DNA from: Acetobacteraceae bacterium
GTDB lineage: Bacteria; Pseudomonadota; Alphaproteobacteria; Acetobacterales; Acetobacteraceae
NCBI GenBank assembly: GCA_947475475.1
Contig: CANJOG010000088.1
Coordinates: 1-7,352 of the forward strand
Direction: 5' to 3'
DNA length: 7,352 nucleotides
Part shown: piece after piece, positions 1 to 5,595 of the stretch
How the letters are laid out: every line of letters begins with the position of its first letter
Position numbering within the stretch: position 1 is the first letter of the stretch
Position numbers and translations under genes: made by a program
Notes under the pieces: generated by a model
Seen by the model: only the letters and a program-made list of their open reading frames with translations
Told to the model about the DNA's origin: nothing
The model's database searches: none

Positions 1-546
1 ATTGCCCGCGGGGTGGATCACATGATCGAGCCGGTGAAGGTCGATCCCTGGACGCGCCCGGCGGAACTGCTCGCCGCCAATCCGCTCTCCAAACTGCCGA
101 CGCTGATCGCCGATACCGGCGAATCTTTCTACGACAGCCCGGTGATCTGCGAATATATCGCCAGCCTCGGCACCGGGCCGGTTTTGATTCCCGCTGCGGG
201 TAGCGCGCGCTTTGCCGTGCTGCGCCTTCAGGCGCTGACCGATGGGATGACGGACAGCCTGGTGATTCGCCGTGTCGAGGGCATGCGTCCTGAAGAGGAT
301 GCGCGCAAGGCCTGGATTGAAGTCCACCGTCTGAACATCGTGCGCGGGCTGGACTGGCTGGAGCAGAATGTGCCCGGTACGGCGCTGGATCTCGGCAGTA
401 TCTCGGTGGTTTGCATGCTCGGCTTTCTCGACTTCCGCTTTGCCGCCGATGCGTGGCGTACCGGGCGGCCGAATCTCTCGGCCTGGTACGACGCGATCCT
501 GCGCGAGCCGGCGCTGGCGCGTACCGTGCCGCGCGAGCCGACCTGA
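1..546 (+). CDS. Glutathione S-transferase family protein (5' partial)
   Basis: The reading frame is open from the first base and ends at TGA 544-546, giving 181 residues in the window. GSTs are usually about 200 residues, so some 20 N-terminal residues lie to the left. These would include the first beta strand and the usual catalytic Ser/Cys/Tyr. The visible thioredoxin-like part has the LSKLPTL segment, with the cis-proline that contacts the glutathione backbone. It is followed by DSPVICEYIA, the counterpart of the E/D-S motif that binds the gamma-glutamyl group. The all-helical C-terminal domain follows, with the typical late LSAWYDAILREPAL segment. The GTG at 13 and ATG at 22 fall inside the domain and are unlikely to be starts. 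The role would be glutathione conjugation or a related thiol reaction in the cytoplasm; the substrate cannot be told. The family call is firm, the subclass is not. Confidence 0.9.
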   Translation: MARGVDHMIEPVKVDPWTRPAELLAANPLSKLPTLIADTGESFYDSPVICEYIASLGTGPVLIPAAGSARFAVLRLQALTDGMTDSLVIRRVEGMRPEEDARKAWIEVHRLNIVRGLDWLEQNVPGTALDLGSISVVCMLGFLDFRFAADAWRTGRPNLSAWYDAILREPALARTVPREPT

Positions 547-1020
547 TTGCCGGCGCTCGATCTTTCCAATCCGGCGCTGCCTGCGGATGCGGTGATTGCG
601 GCGCTGGGTCTCGCGCCGCATCCGGAGGGCGGGCATTACCGGGAGACTTGGCGTGATTCTGGGCGTGCTCCGGCGCCTGATGGCGGGCGCGGGGCGGGGA
701 CGGCGATTTTGTTCCTGCTTGCTGCCGGGGAGGTCAGTCATTGGCATCGCGTCGATGCGGCTGAGCTCTGGATATGGCAGTCCGGCGCGCCTCTGAGCCT
801 CGGGGTTTCGCGAGACGGTATGGCGCGCGAGTCGGTGACGCTGGGCCCGGTGCTGCCCGGCCAATGCCTGCAATACGCGATCGCACCGCATCACTGGCAG
901 GCGGCAGCCAGTCTTGGTGCCTGGACGCTGGTCTCCTGCGTGGTCGCCCCGGCCTTCAGCTTCGACGGATTTGAGCTGGCTCCGCCGGGCTGGGCGCCGG
1001 GTTCGGGCAATCCCGCCTAG
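547..1020 (+). CDS. Cupin_5 / DUF985 family protein
   Basis: A 157-residue protein, about the usual size for the DUF985 (cupin_5) family. It shows the family's N-terminal signature LGLAPHPEGGHYRETWR (about residues 20-36), then a small beta-barrel core with SHWHRVDAAELW, whose two His and Glu are the likely metal or ligand site. The later GPVLPGQ and VVAPAFSFDGFEL segments are also typical. The biochemical function of the family is not settled, so none is assigned. The frame directly continues that of the upstream GST after one TGA, so no ATG lies upstream. The likely start is TTG 547, which touches the GST stop; GTG 592 is an alternative just before the conserved domain. Neither has a strong Shine-Dalgarno, so translation probably depends on coupling to the GST gene. 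A TAG stop ends it at 1020. Confidence 0.85.
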   Translation: MPALDLSNPALPADAVIAALGLAPHPEGGHYRETWRDSGRAPAPDGGRGAGTAILFLLAAGEVSHWHRVDAAELWIWQSGAPLSLGVSRDGMARESVTLGPVLPGQCLQYAIAPHHWQAAASLGAWTLVSCVVAPAFSFDGFELAPPGWAPGSGNPA

Positions 1021-1067
1021 AAATTGGCTTCTGGACTGACCGGTCTGCCTATTCTCTGAGCGGCGTC

Positions 1068-1083
1068 CGGCACGGTGCTGGCA
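1068..1083 (+). promoter_or_regulatory. Second, weaker sigma-54 (-24/-12) promoter match
   Basis: CGGCACGGTGCTGGCA matches the sigma-54 consensus TGGCACG-N4-TTGCW at 10 of 12 informative positions. The invariant GG (1069-1070) and GC (1081-1082) have the required 10 bases between them. It shares the 9-base string GGCACGGTG with the stronger promoter 45 bp downstream. It may be a second start, a polymerase holding site, or chance. Only the sequence match supports it. Confidence 0.4.
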
Positions 1084-1112
1084 AATCCGCGCCAAAGTTC
1101 GTTGGTTCGATG

Positions 1113-1128
1113 TGGCACGGTGGTTGCT
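1113..1128 (+). promoter_or_regulatory. Sigma-54 (RpoN) promoter of the cyn operon
   Basis: TGGCACGGTGGTTGCT fits the sigma-54 consensus TGGCACG-N4-TTGCW at all 12 informative positions, with GG at 1114-1115 and GC at 1126-1127 separated by the canonical 10 bases. Transcription would begin near 1139, giving a leader of about 27 nt before the cynA ATG at 1166. Sigma-54 promoters need an enhancer-binding activator such as NtrC, which fits nitrogen-source control of cyanate use. I could not find a convincing NtrC site (GCAC-N7-GTGC type) upstream. The promoter position also rules out GTG 1112 as the cynA start. Confidence 0.85.
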
Positions 1129-1152
1129 GACTTATCCCCAGGGACCGATCTC

Positions 1153-1158
1153 AGGGGA
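1153..1158 (+). promoter_or_regulatory. Ribosome binding site of cynA
   Basis: AGGGGA lies 7 nt before ATG 1166 and decides that start over the longer frame beginning at GTG 1112. It sits within the short leader predicted from the sigma-54 promoter. Confidence 0.7.
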
Positions 1159-1165
1159 ATGTGCG

Positions 1166-2524
1166 ATGTCCAGTTTCGACGATGCCTTCGATCCGACGCG
1201 CCGGCTGCATCGCGGCGGCTGCTCCTGCGGTGCCCATGCCAGCCAGGCGGCTCATGAGGCGGAACTGTCCGCAGATCAGCAGATCGAGCGCGTGGTGCAA
1301 GGCGGCGTCATGCGCGCGCTGTTCCCGCGCGATGCGACACGGCGCGCCTTTCTGCGCGCGGTTGGCGCGCCGGCCGCGATGGCGGCGATCTCGCAGCTTT
1401 TGCCGCTCGGCACGATATCGGACGCGCTGGCCCAGGGTGCCAAGCCGGAAAAGACCGATCTGAAGGTGGGTTTTATTCCCATCACCTGTGCGACGCCGAT
1501 CATCATGGCGGCTCCCATGGGCTATTATTCCAAGCAGGGTCTGAACGTCGAGGTTGTGAAAACCGCAGGCTGGGCCGTCATTCGCGACAAGACGCTGAAC
1601 AAGGAATATGACGCGGCGCATATGCTTTCGCCGATGCCGCTGGCGATTTCGCTCGGCATTGGCTCGAACGCGGTACCCTACACCATACCGGCGATTGAGA
1701 ACATCAACGGCCAGGCCATCACTTTGGCAGTCAAGCATAAGGACAGGCGCGATCCGAAGACCTGGAAGGGCATGAAATTCGCAGTGCCCTTCGACTTCTC
1801 GATGCATAATTACCTGCTGCGCTACTATCTCGCGGAGAATGGCATCGATCCGGATACCGATGTGCAGATCCGCTCCGTGCCGCCGCCGGATATGGTGGCC
1901 AATCTGCGCGCCGAGAATATCGACGGCTTCCTCGGCCCCGATCCGATCAACCAGCGCGCGGTGTTCGATGGTGTCGGGTTTATCCATGTGCTGTCGCGCG
2001 AACTCTGGGATGGGCATCCCTGCTGTGCCTTTGCCGCCAGCAAGTCCTTCATCACCGAAATGCCGAACACCTATGGCGCTCTGCTGCGCGCGATCATCGA
2101 GGCGACGGCCTTTGCGTCCAAGGCTGAAAATCGCAAGCAGGTGGCGGAAGCGATCGCGCCGGCGAATTATCTCAACCAGCCGCTGACGGTGATCGAGCAG
2201 GCGCTGACGGGAACATATGCCGATGGTCTCGGCAATATCCGCCGCGTGCCCAATCGCGTCGATTTCGATCCCTTCCCGTGGGAGTCCTTTGCCGTCTGGA
2301 TCATGACGCAGATGAAGCGCTGGGGTCAGCTCAAGACCGATGTGGATTACGCCGCGGTTGCCAAGCAGGTCTTCCTCGCCACCGATGCGGCCAAGCTGAT
2401 GACCGAGGCCGGGCTGACACCGCCGACTGCGACGTCGAAAACCTTTTTCGTGATGGGCCGCGAATTCGATCCGGCCAAGGCGGATGCCTATCTCGCCTCC
2501 TTCCCGATCAAGCGGGCGGGGTGA
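1166..2524 (+). CDS. cynA: Cyanate (nitrate-type) ABC transporter, periplasmic substrate-binding protein, Tat-exported
   Basis: A 452-residue protein of the NrtA/CmpA substrate-binding family that would capture the anion in the periplasm for the permease and ATPase encoded next. Residues 58-64 (TRRAFLR) form a twin-arginine motif, followed by a hydrophobic stretch (about 65-81) and a signal peptidase I type site ALA/Q at 89/90. There is no lipobox. The mature part starts with DLKVGFIPITCATPIIMAAP, the family's first strand and ligand loop, followed by YDAAHMLSPMPLA, ENINGQAITLA, SMHNYLLRYYL, WDGHPCCAF and DPFPWESFAVW. Unusually, the Tat n-region is extended by about 55 residues carrying GGCSCGAH (C19, C21, H24). 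The start ATG 1166 has a good ribosome site; an internal ATG at 1310 (M49), preceded by AAGG, would give an ordinary Tat signal. The stop overlaps the next start (TGATG). Cyanate as substrate is inferred from the cynS neighbour; nitrite or nitrate cannot be excluded. Confidence 0.85.
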   Translation: MSSFDDAFDPTRRLHRGGCSCGAHASQAAHEAELSADQQIERVVQGGVMRALFPRDATRRAFLRAVGAPAAMAAISQLLPLGTISDALAQGAKPEKTDLKVGFIPITCATPIIMAAPMGYYSKQGLNVEVVKTAGWAVIRDKTLNKEYDAAHMLSPMPLAISLGIGSNAVPYTIPAIENINGQAITLAVKHKDRRDPKTWKGMKFAVPFDFSMHNYLLRYYLAENGIDPDTDVQIRSVPPPDMVANLRAENIDGFLGPDPINQRAVFDGVGFIHVLSRELWDGHPCCAFAASKSFITEMPNTYGALLRAIIEATAFASKAENRKQVAEAIAPANYLNQPLTVIEQALTGTYADGLGNIRRVPNRVDFDPFPWESFAVWIMTQMKRWGQLKTDVDYAAVAKQVFLATDAAKLMTEAGLTPPTATSKTFFVMGREFDPAKADAYLASFPIKRAG

Positions 2525-3381
2525 TGGCTTCCTTGGCGTCATTTCGCGTCTCGCCGGCGCTGCGGGCTGGGCTGGTCTCGCTGGCGATTCTCACTGTTCT
2601 GCTGCTCGCCTGGCATCTGGCGACCAGCGGCAGCGGGCCGGTGCAGGCGATGGACCCGGAATACGCCAAGTTGATGGGCAAGACGGCGACAGAAGGGAAG
2701 TCCGCCATGCCCGGGCCGCTCGATGTCGGGCGTACGCTCTGGGGACATCTGCGCGATCCGTTCTATGTGAAGGGGGCGAATGACAAGGGCATTGGCATCC
2801 AGCTCGCCTATTCGATTGCGCGTGTTGCCGCCGGCTATCTTGCCGCCGTGCTGGTGGCGGTGCCGGTGGGTTTTCTGATTGGCATGTCGCCACTGATGGG
2901 GCGTGCGCTCAATCCCTTTATCCAGGTGATGAAGCCGGTCTCGCCACTCGCCTGGATGCCGCTGGCGCTCTACACGATCAAGGATTCGCAGGCCTCCTCA
3001 ATCTTTGTGATTTTCATCTGCGCGCTCTGGCCGATGCTGATCAACACGGCGTTTGGTGTGGCGAGCGTGCGCAAGGAATGGCTTAACGTGGCGCGCACGC
3101 TGGAAGTGCGCACGTTGCGCCGGGCGCTGACGGTGATCTTGCCGGCGGCGGCACCTACTATTCTCACCGGCATGCGGATTTCAATCGGCATTGCCTGGCT
3201 GGTGATTGTCGCGGCAGAGATGCTCGTGGGCGGCACCGGGATCGGCTATTTCGTGTGGAACGAGTGGAATAATCTCTCGATTGCCAATGTGATTTCCTCG
3301 ATCCTTGTGATCGGCTTGGTCGGCATGGCGCTCGACCAGTTGCTGGCCCGCGCCCAGCGCCTTGTGACTTTTCCGGAGTAG
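2524..3381 (+). CDS. cynB: Cyanate (nitrate-type) ABC transporter, inner-membrane permease
   Basis: A 285-residue permease of the NrtB/CmpB (BPD_transp_1) family that forms the translocation channel. A first membrane helix spans about residues 16-33, followed by a periplasmic stretch of about 60 residues. Further helices lie near 95-120, 140-152, 158-178, 213-235 and 252-272. The cytoplasmic coupling (EAA-like) loop is around 185-211, with EWLNVARTL and VILPAAAPTI, which docks on the ATPase. The usual glycine of the EAA loop is replaced by the E194-V195 region, which I believe is normal for this subfamily. The ISIGIAWLVIVAAEMLVGG and IGYFVWNEWNNLS segments are strong NrtB-type signatures. The ATG at 2524 overlaps the cynA stop by one base (TGATG), so translation is coupled. 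The frame is open further upstream to 2278, but that part lies inside cynA and encodes nothing permease-like. Confidence 0.87.
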   Translation: MASLASFRVSPALRAGLVSLAILTVLLLAWHLATSGSGPVQAMDPEYAKLMGKTATEGKSAMPGPLDVGRTLWGHLRDPFYVKGANDKGIGIQLAYSIARVAAGYLAAVLVAVPVGFLIGMSPLMGRALNPFIQVMKPVSPLAWMPLALYTIKDSQASSIFVIFICALWPMLINTAFGVASVRKEWLNVARTLEVRTLRRALTVILPAAAPTILTGMRISIGIAWLVIVAAEMLVGGTGIGYFVWNEWNNLSIANVISSILVIGLVGMALDQLLARAQRLVTFPE

Positions 3382-3387
3382 CGTCCA

Positions 3388-4260
3388 ATGGCGGACGAAC
3401 GTTTCATCAGCATTGAAGGTATTGCGCGGCGCTACCCCGCGCCCGGTGGCTCCACCACCGTGTTCGAGAATCTCTGGCTCGGCATTCCACGCGGCGAGTT
3501 TGTCTGCATGATCGGCCATTCCGGCTGCGGCAAGACCACGGTGCTGAATGTGCTTGCCGGGCTGGACGCGGTTTCCGATGGGGAGGTGATTGTCGATGGC
3601 AAGCCGATCGACGGGCCGAGCCTGGATCGCGCGGTGATCTTCCAGAGCCATGCGCTGCTGCCCTGGCGCAGCGTGCTTGGAAATGTCGCCTTTGCCGTCA
3701 CCTCGCGGTGGCCCAAGGCATCGCGGGTTGAGGTGGAGAAACGCGCCCGCGCCGCCATTGCGCTGGTGGGGCTGGCGGGATCGGAGCACAAGCGGCCGGC
3801 TGAACTCTCGGGCGGCATGAAGCAGCGCGTCGGCATTGCCCGGGCGCTGTCCATCGAGCCGAAAATCCTGTTGATGGACGAGCCGTTTTCGGCACTGGAT
3901 GCGCTGACCCGCGGCACGTTACAGGACGAGGTGCGGCGCATCTGCCTCTCCACCGGGCAGACCAGTTTCATGATCACGCATGATGTGGACGAGGCGATCT
4001 ATCTCGCTGACCGGATTGTGCTGATGACCAATGGCCCGCAGGCCTGTGTCGCCGAGATCGTGGAAAACCCGCTGCCGAAGGATCGCGCACGGACTGGGCT
4101 GCATCATGCGCCCGGCTATTACGCGCTGCGCAATCATCTGATCGATTTCCTCGTCACCCGCAGCGCCAGCTTCCGCGACGCCAAGCCGGAGGGCTACGAT
4201 CAACGCCACCCGCCATTGATTCGCCCCACGCTGAACGATACGCCGCGCCAGGCTGCCTGA
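3388..4260 (+). CDS. cynD: Cyanate (nitrate-type) ABC transporter, ATP-binding protein
   Basis: A 290-residue cytoplasmic ATPase of the NrtD/SsuB/TauB type that powers uptake through the permease. All motifs are intact: Walker A GHSGCGKTT (43-51), Q-loop Q86, ABC signature LSGGMKQ (140-146), Walker B ILLMDE (160-165) with E165 as catalytic base, D-loop SALD (168-171) and switch H198 in ITHDVDEA. After the ATPase core comes a tail of about 70 residues (roughly 220-290), rich in basic, His and Pro residues with no recognised domain. It does not resemble the CmpA-like domain fused to NrtC, so this is the short NrtD-type subunit. The start ATG 3388 follows the cynB stop by 6 nt. Its Shine-Dalgarno CGGAG (3374-3378) is embedded in the end of cynB. 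A 38-nt gap separates it from cynS. Confidence 0.88.
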   Translation: MADERFISIEGIARRYPAPGGSTTVFENLWLGIPRGEFVCMIGHSGCGKTTVLNVLAGLDAVSDGEVIVDGKPIDGPSLDRAVIFQSHALLPWRSVLGNVAFAVTSRWPKASRVEVEKRARAAIALVGLAGSEHKRPAELSGGMKQRVGIARALSIEPKILLMDEPFSALDALTRGTLQDEVRRICLSTGQTSFMITHDVDEAIYLADRIVLMTNGPQACVAEIVENPLPKDRARTGLHHAPGYYALRNHLIDFLVTRSASFRDAKPEGYDQRHPPLIRPTLNDTPRQAA

Positions 4261-4285
4261 CGCAGCGCCCGCAAATCCCAGGAGC

Positions 4286-4292
4286 AAAGGAG
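4286..4292 (+). promoter_or_regulatory. Strong ribosome binding site of cynS
   Basis: AAAGGAG lies 6 nt before ATG 4299. It is the closest match to the anti-SD sequence that I see among the operon's four genes, suggesting the enzyme is translated more strongly than the transporter subunits from the shared mRNA. Confidence 0.7.
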
Positions 4293-4298
4293 TTCCGC

Positions 4299-4781
4299 AT
4301 GAAACGCGCCGACCTCACCGAACGCATTCTCGACATCAAGCGCGCCAATGGCTGGAGCTGGAAGCACATCACAGCCGAGATTGGAGGTATGTCGGAGGTG
4401 CTGATCGTCGGTGCCCTGCTCGGCCAGATGAAGTTGCCCAAGGCCCAGGCCAAGCGCGCCGCCGCCCTGTTCGGCCTCAATGGCGTCGAGGAGCGGATGC
4501 TGAACGAAGTTCCCTATCGCGGCTCGCCGATGCCGCCGCAGGACCCGCTGCTCTATCGCTTCTACGAAATGATTATGGTCAATGGTCCGGCCTGGAAGGA
4601 ACTGATCCAGGAGGAATTCGGCGACGGCATCATGTCGGCGATCGATTTCGACATGCAGCTGGAGCGCCAGCCGCATAATCGCGGCGACCGCGTCAAGATC
4701 TCCATGTCCGGCAAGTTCCTGCCTTACAAATACTACGGCAATGACGATGAGACGCCGGAGTATGGCTACAAGGAGGAGTAA
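4299..4781 (+). CDS. cynS: Cyanate hydratase (cyanase)
   Basis: A 160-residue cyanase (EC 4.2.1.104), close to the 156 residues of the E. coli enzyme. It converts cyanate plus bicarbonate to carbamate and CO2; carbamate then breaks down to ammonia and a second CO2. The N-terminal helical bundle (about 1-75) resembles a helix-turn-helix fold and helps build the decamer. The C-terminal catalytic domain holds PLLYRFYEM with Arg87 and Glu90, and GDGIMSAIDF with Ser113. These equal the catalytic Arg96, Glu99 and Ser122 of E. coli, with a constant offset of nine. The end, SGKFLPYKYY, is also conserved. It is the last gene of the operon, and its identity is what suggests cyanate as the transporter's substrate. 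A hairpin at 4791-4821 follows the stop. The product is cytoplasmic. No truncation or key substitution is seen. Confidence 0.98.
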   Translation: MKRADLTERILDIKRANGWSWKHITAEIGGMSEVLIVGALLGQMKLPKAQAKRAAALFGLNGVEERMLNEVPYRGSPMPPQDPLLYRFYEMIMVNGPAWKELIQEEFGDGIMSAIDFDMQLERQPHNRGDRVKISMSGKFLPYKYYGNDDETPEYGYKEE

Positions 4782-4790
4782 CACGGCGCT

Positions 4791-4821
4791 GCCCGCATGA
4801 TGCTTATGGCGTCATGCGGGC
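4791..4821. terminator. Hairpin between convergent cynS and DUF3309 genes
   Basis: GCCCGCATGA (4791-4800) pairs perfectly with TCATGCGGGC (4812-4821) around an 11-nt loop. It begins 9 nt after the cynS stop and lies 9 nt past the DUF3309 stop on the other strand, the right place for a bidirectional terminator. Neither strand has a T-run after the stem, so it is not a classical intrinsic terminator. It may instead protect the 3' ends or work with Rho. Confidence 0.55.
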
Positions 4822-4830
4822 GCGCGGCAC

Positions 4831-4983
4831 TCAGATTCGTCCGAGCACCACAAGGACAATCACGACGATCAGCACGATGCCCAGCGTGCCGGACGGGAAA
4901 TAGCCCCAGCTGGCGCTATGCGGCCAGGTCGGCAGCGCGCCGAGCACCAGGAGAATCAGGATAATGAGAATAATCGCGCGCAT
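4831..4983 (-). CDS. DUF3309 family small membrane protein
   Basis: A 50-residue reading frame from ATG 4983 to TGA 4831. It begins MRAIILIILILLVLGALPTW and ends IVLIVVIVLVVLGRI. It has two hydrophobic helices (about 3-17 and 34-48) around a short polar loop with PTWPHSASWGY and PSGTLG, the conserved centre of DUF3309 proteins, which are typically about 50 residues long. It is therefore likely a small inner-membrane hairpin protein. Its function is unknown; such proteins are common in alphaproteobacteria and I cannot link it to the neighbours. A Shine-Dalgarno AAAGG (4994-4998 on the minus strand) lies 10 nt before the start and is part of a hairpin arm (4990-5021). The gene converges on cynS and lies 109 bp downstream of the TerB-like gene on the same strand. 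Confidence 0.9.
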   Translation of the reverse strand: MRAIILIILILLVLGALPTWPHSASWGYFPSGTLGIVLIVVIVLVVLGRI

Positions 4984-4989
4984 CGTGCG

Positions 4990-5021
4990 GTGACCTTTCG
5001 TCGCATGAACGGGAAGGTCAC
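4990..5021 (-). promoter_or_regulatory. 5'-leader hairpin sequestering the DUF3309 ribosome site
   Basis: GTGACCTT (4990-4997) and AAGGTCAC (5014-5021) form a perfect 8-bp inverted repeat with a 16-nt loop. In the minus-strand transcript the 3' arm contains AAGG of the Shine-Dalgarno, so folding would hide it and lower translation of the DUF3309 gene. It could instead be a DNA operator, although a 16-base gap is long for one. Only the complementarity supports a regulatory role. Confidence 0.45.
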
Positions 5022-5059
5022 AACGCTTCAGGCGGGGTATCCGTTGCTGGGCCGGTGGT

Positions 5060-5084
5060 GACGCGCGTGATTTCCCCGCGCGCC
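5060..5084 (-). terminator. GC-rich hairpin downstream of the TerB-like gene
   Basis: In the minus-strand transcript, GGCGCGCG (5084-5077) pairs with CGCGCGUC (5067-5060) around a 9-nt loop, with one G-U pair. It starts 8 nt after the TAA stop of the TerB-like gene. No U-run follows, so it is at most a Rho-assisted terminator or 3'-end stabiliser. It would separate that transcript from the DUF3309 gene. Confidence 0.4.
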
Positions 5085-5092
5085 AAGTGGGA

Positions 5093-5524
5093 TTACCCGG
5101 CCTTTTCGGCCTTCTGGTAGCGGGCGCGCACGCCGCGTTCGAGGGCAGTGACCACCAGATTGTCGAGCTTCAACTCGCCACGGACGAATTCCAGCATCCG
5201 CAGGCTTTCCTGGGCAGCCACGCCGTCGGCGGCGATCACTTCGCATGCCAGCACATAGGCCGTCTCACGCAGGCGCGGCTCCAAGGCCTCGCGGATTAGC
5301 TTGCCGCCATGGGCCAGGTCATCGGCCTCGCTGAGCAGGGTCACAGCCGCGCTGGTGGCGTGTTGGAGATGCTCGGTGGTGAAGTTCTCGAAGACCGGCA
5401 GGGTCTGCACCAGGCCGGACATCACGCCGATCTCACGGTCGGTGATGCCGCCATCGGCGGCGGCCACCAGCACCATGGTGCAAACGAGGGCTTCCTGGGG
5501 GTCGATCGTATCGCGCTTTTTCAT
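5093..5524 (-). CDS. TerB-like (tellurite resistance TerB family) protein
   Basis: A 143-residue, mostly helical protein with the duplicated acidic pattern of TerB-like domains. The first repeat carries AADGGITDREI (D24, D29, E31) and the second IAADGVAAQES (D100, E106). Family knowledge suggests these acidic residues bind a divalent metal such as calcium. There is no signal peptide or membrane helix, so it is cytoplasmic. Family members occur both in tellurite/stress operons and alone; no other ter gene (terC, terD, terZ) is present, so tellurite resistance should not be inferred. The start ATG 5524 has AGG 10 nt upstream (5535-5537). It lies 71 bp behind the DinG-like helicase gene on the same strand and may be co-transcribed with it. 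A GC-rich hairpin follows the stop. Confidence 0.8.
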   Translation of the reverse strand: MKKRDTIDPQEALVCTMVLVAAADGGITDREIGVMSGLVQTLPVFENFTTEHLQHATSAAVTLLSEADDLAHGGKLIREALEPRLRETAYVLACEVIAADGVAAQESLRMLEFVRGELKLDNLVVTALERGVRARYQKAEKAG

Positions 5525-5595
5525 GGGGCCGGAACCTGCGGCAAGCCGGGCTGGGGATCAAGCCGTATTAGCCTGGAACATGACCGGCGCCCGGA

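Noticed and set aside
1030..1078. Possible NtrC enhancer: palindromes GACCGGTC (1038-1045) and GCACGGTGC (1070-1078)
   Set aside because: NtrC sites need half-sites GCAC and GTGC about 7 bases apart. The second palindrome has only 1 base between them and belongs to the weak sigma-54 match; the first does not resemble the site.
1112..1165. In-frame upstream extension of cynA from GTG 1112
   Set aside because: It overlaps the sigma-54 promoter and precedes the predicted transcription start, while ATG 1166 has a good ribosome site.
2278..2523. Upstream extension of the permease frame into cynA
   Set aside because: The added 82 residues show no membrane or permease character. ATG 2524 overlaps the cynA stop in a typical coupled TGATG.
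1151..2542. 463-codon open frame on the minus strand opposite almost all of cynA
   Set aside because: Its translation is rich in Arg, His and Gly with no recognisable domain. It lies fully antisense to a strongly conserved protein, as expected from codon bias in GC-rich DNA.
5093..5524. Tellurite resistance as a function of this locus
   Set aside because: Only a single TerB-like protein is present, with no terC, terD or terZ neighbour. The domain is widespread outside resistance operons.
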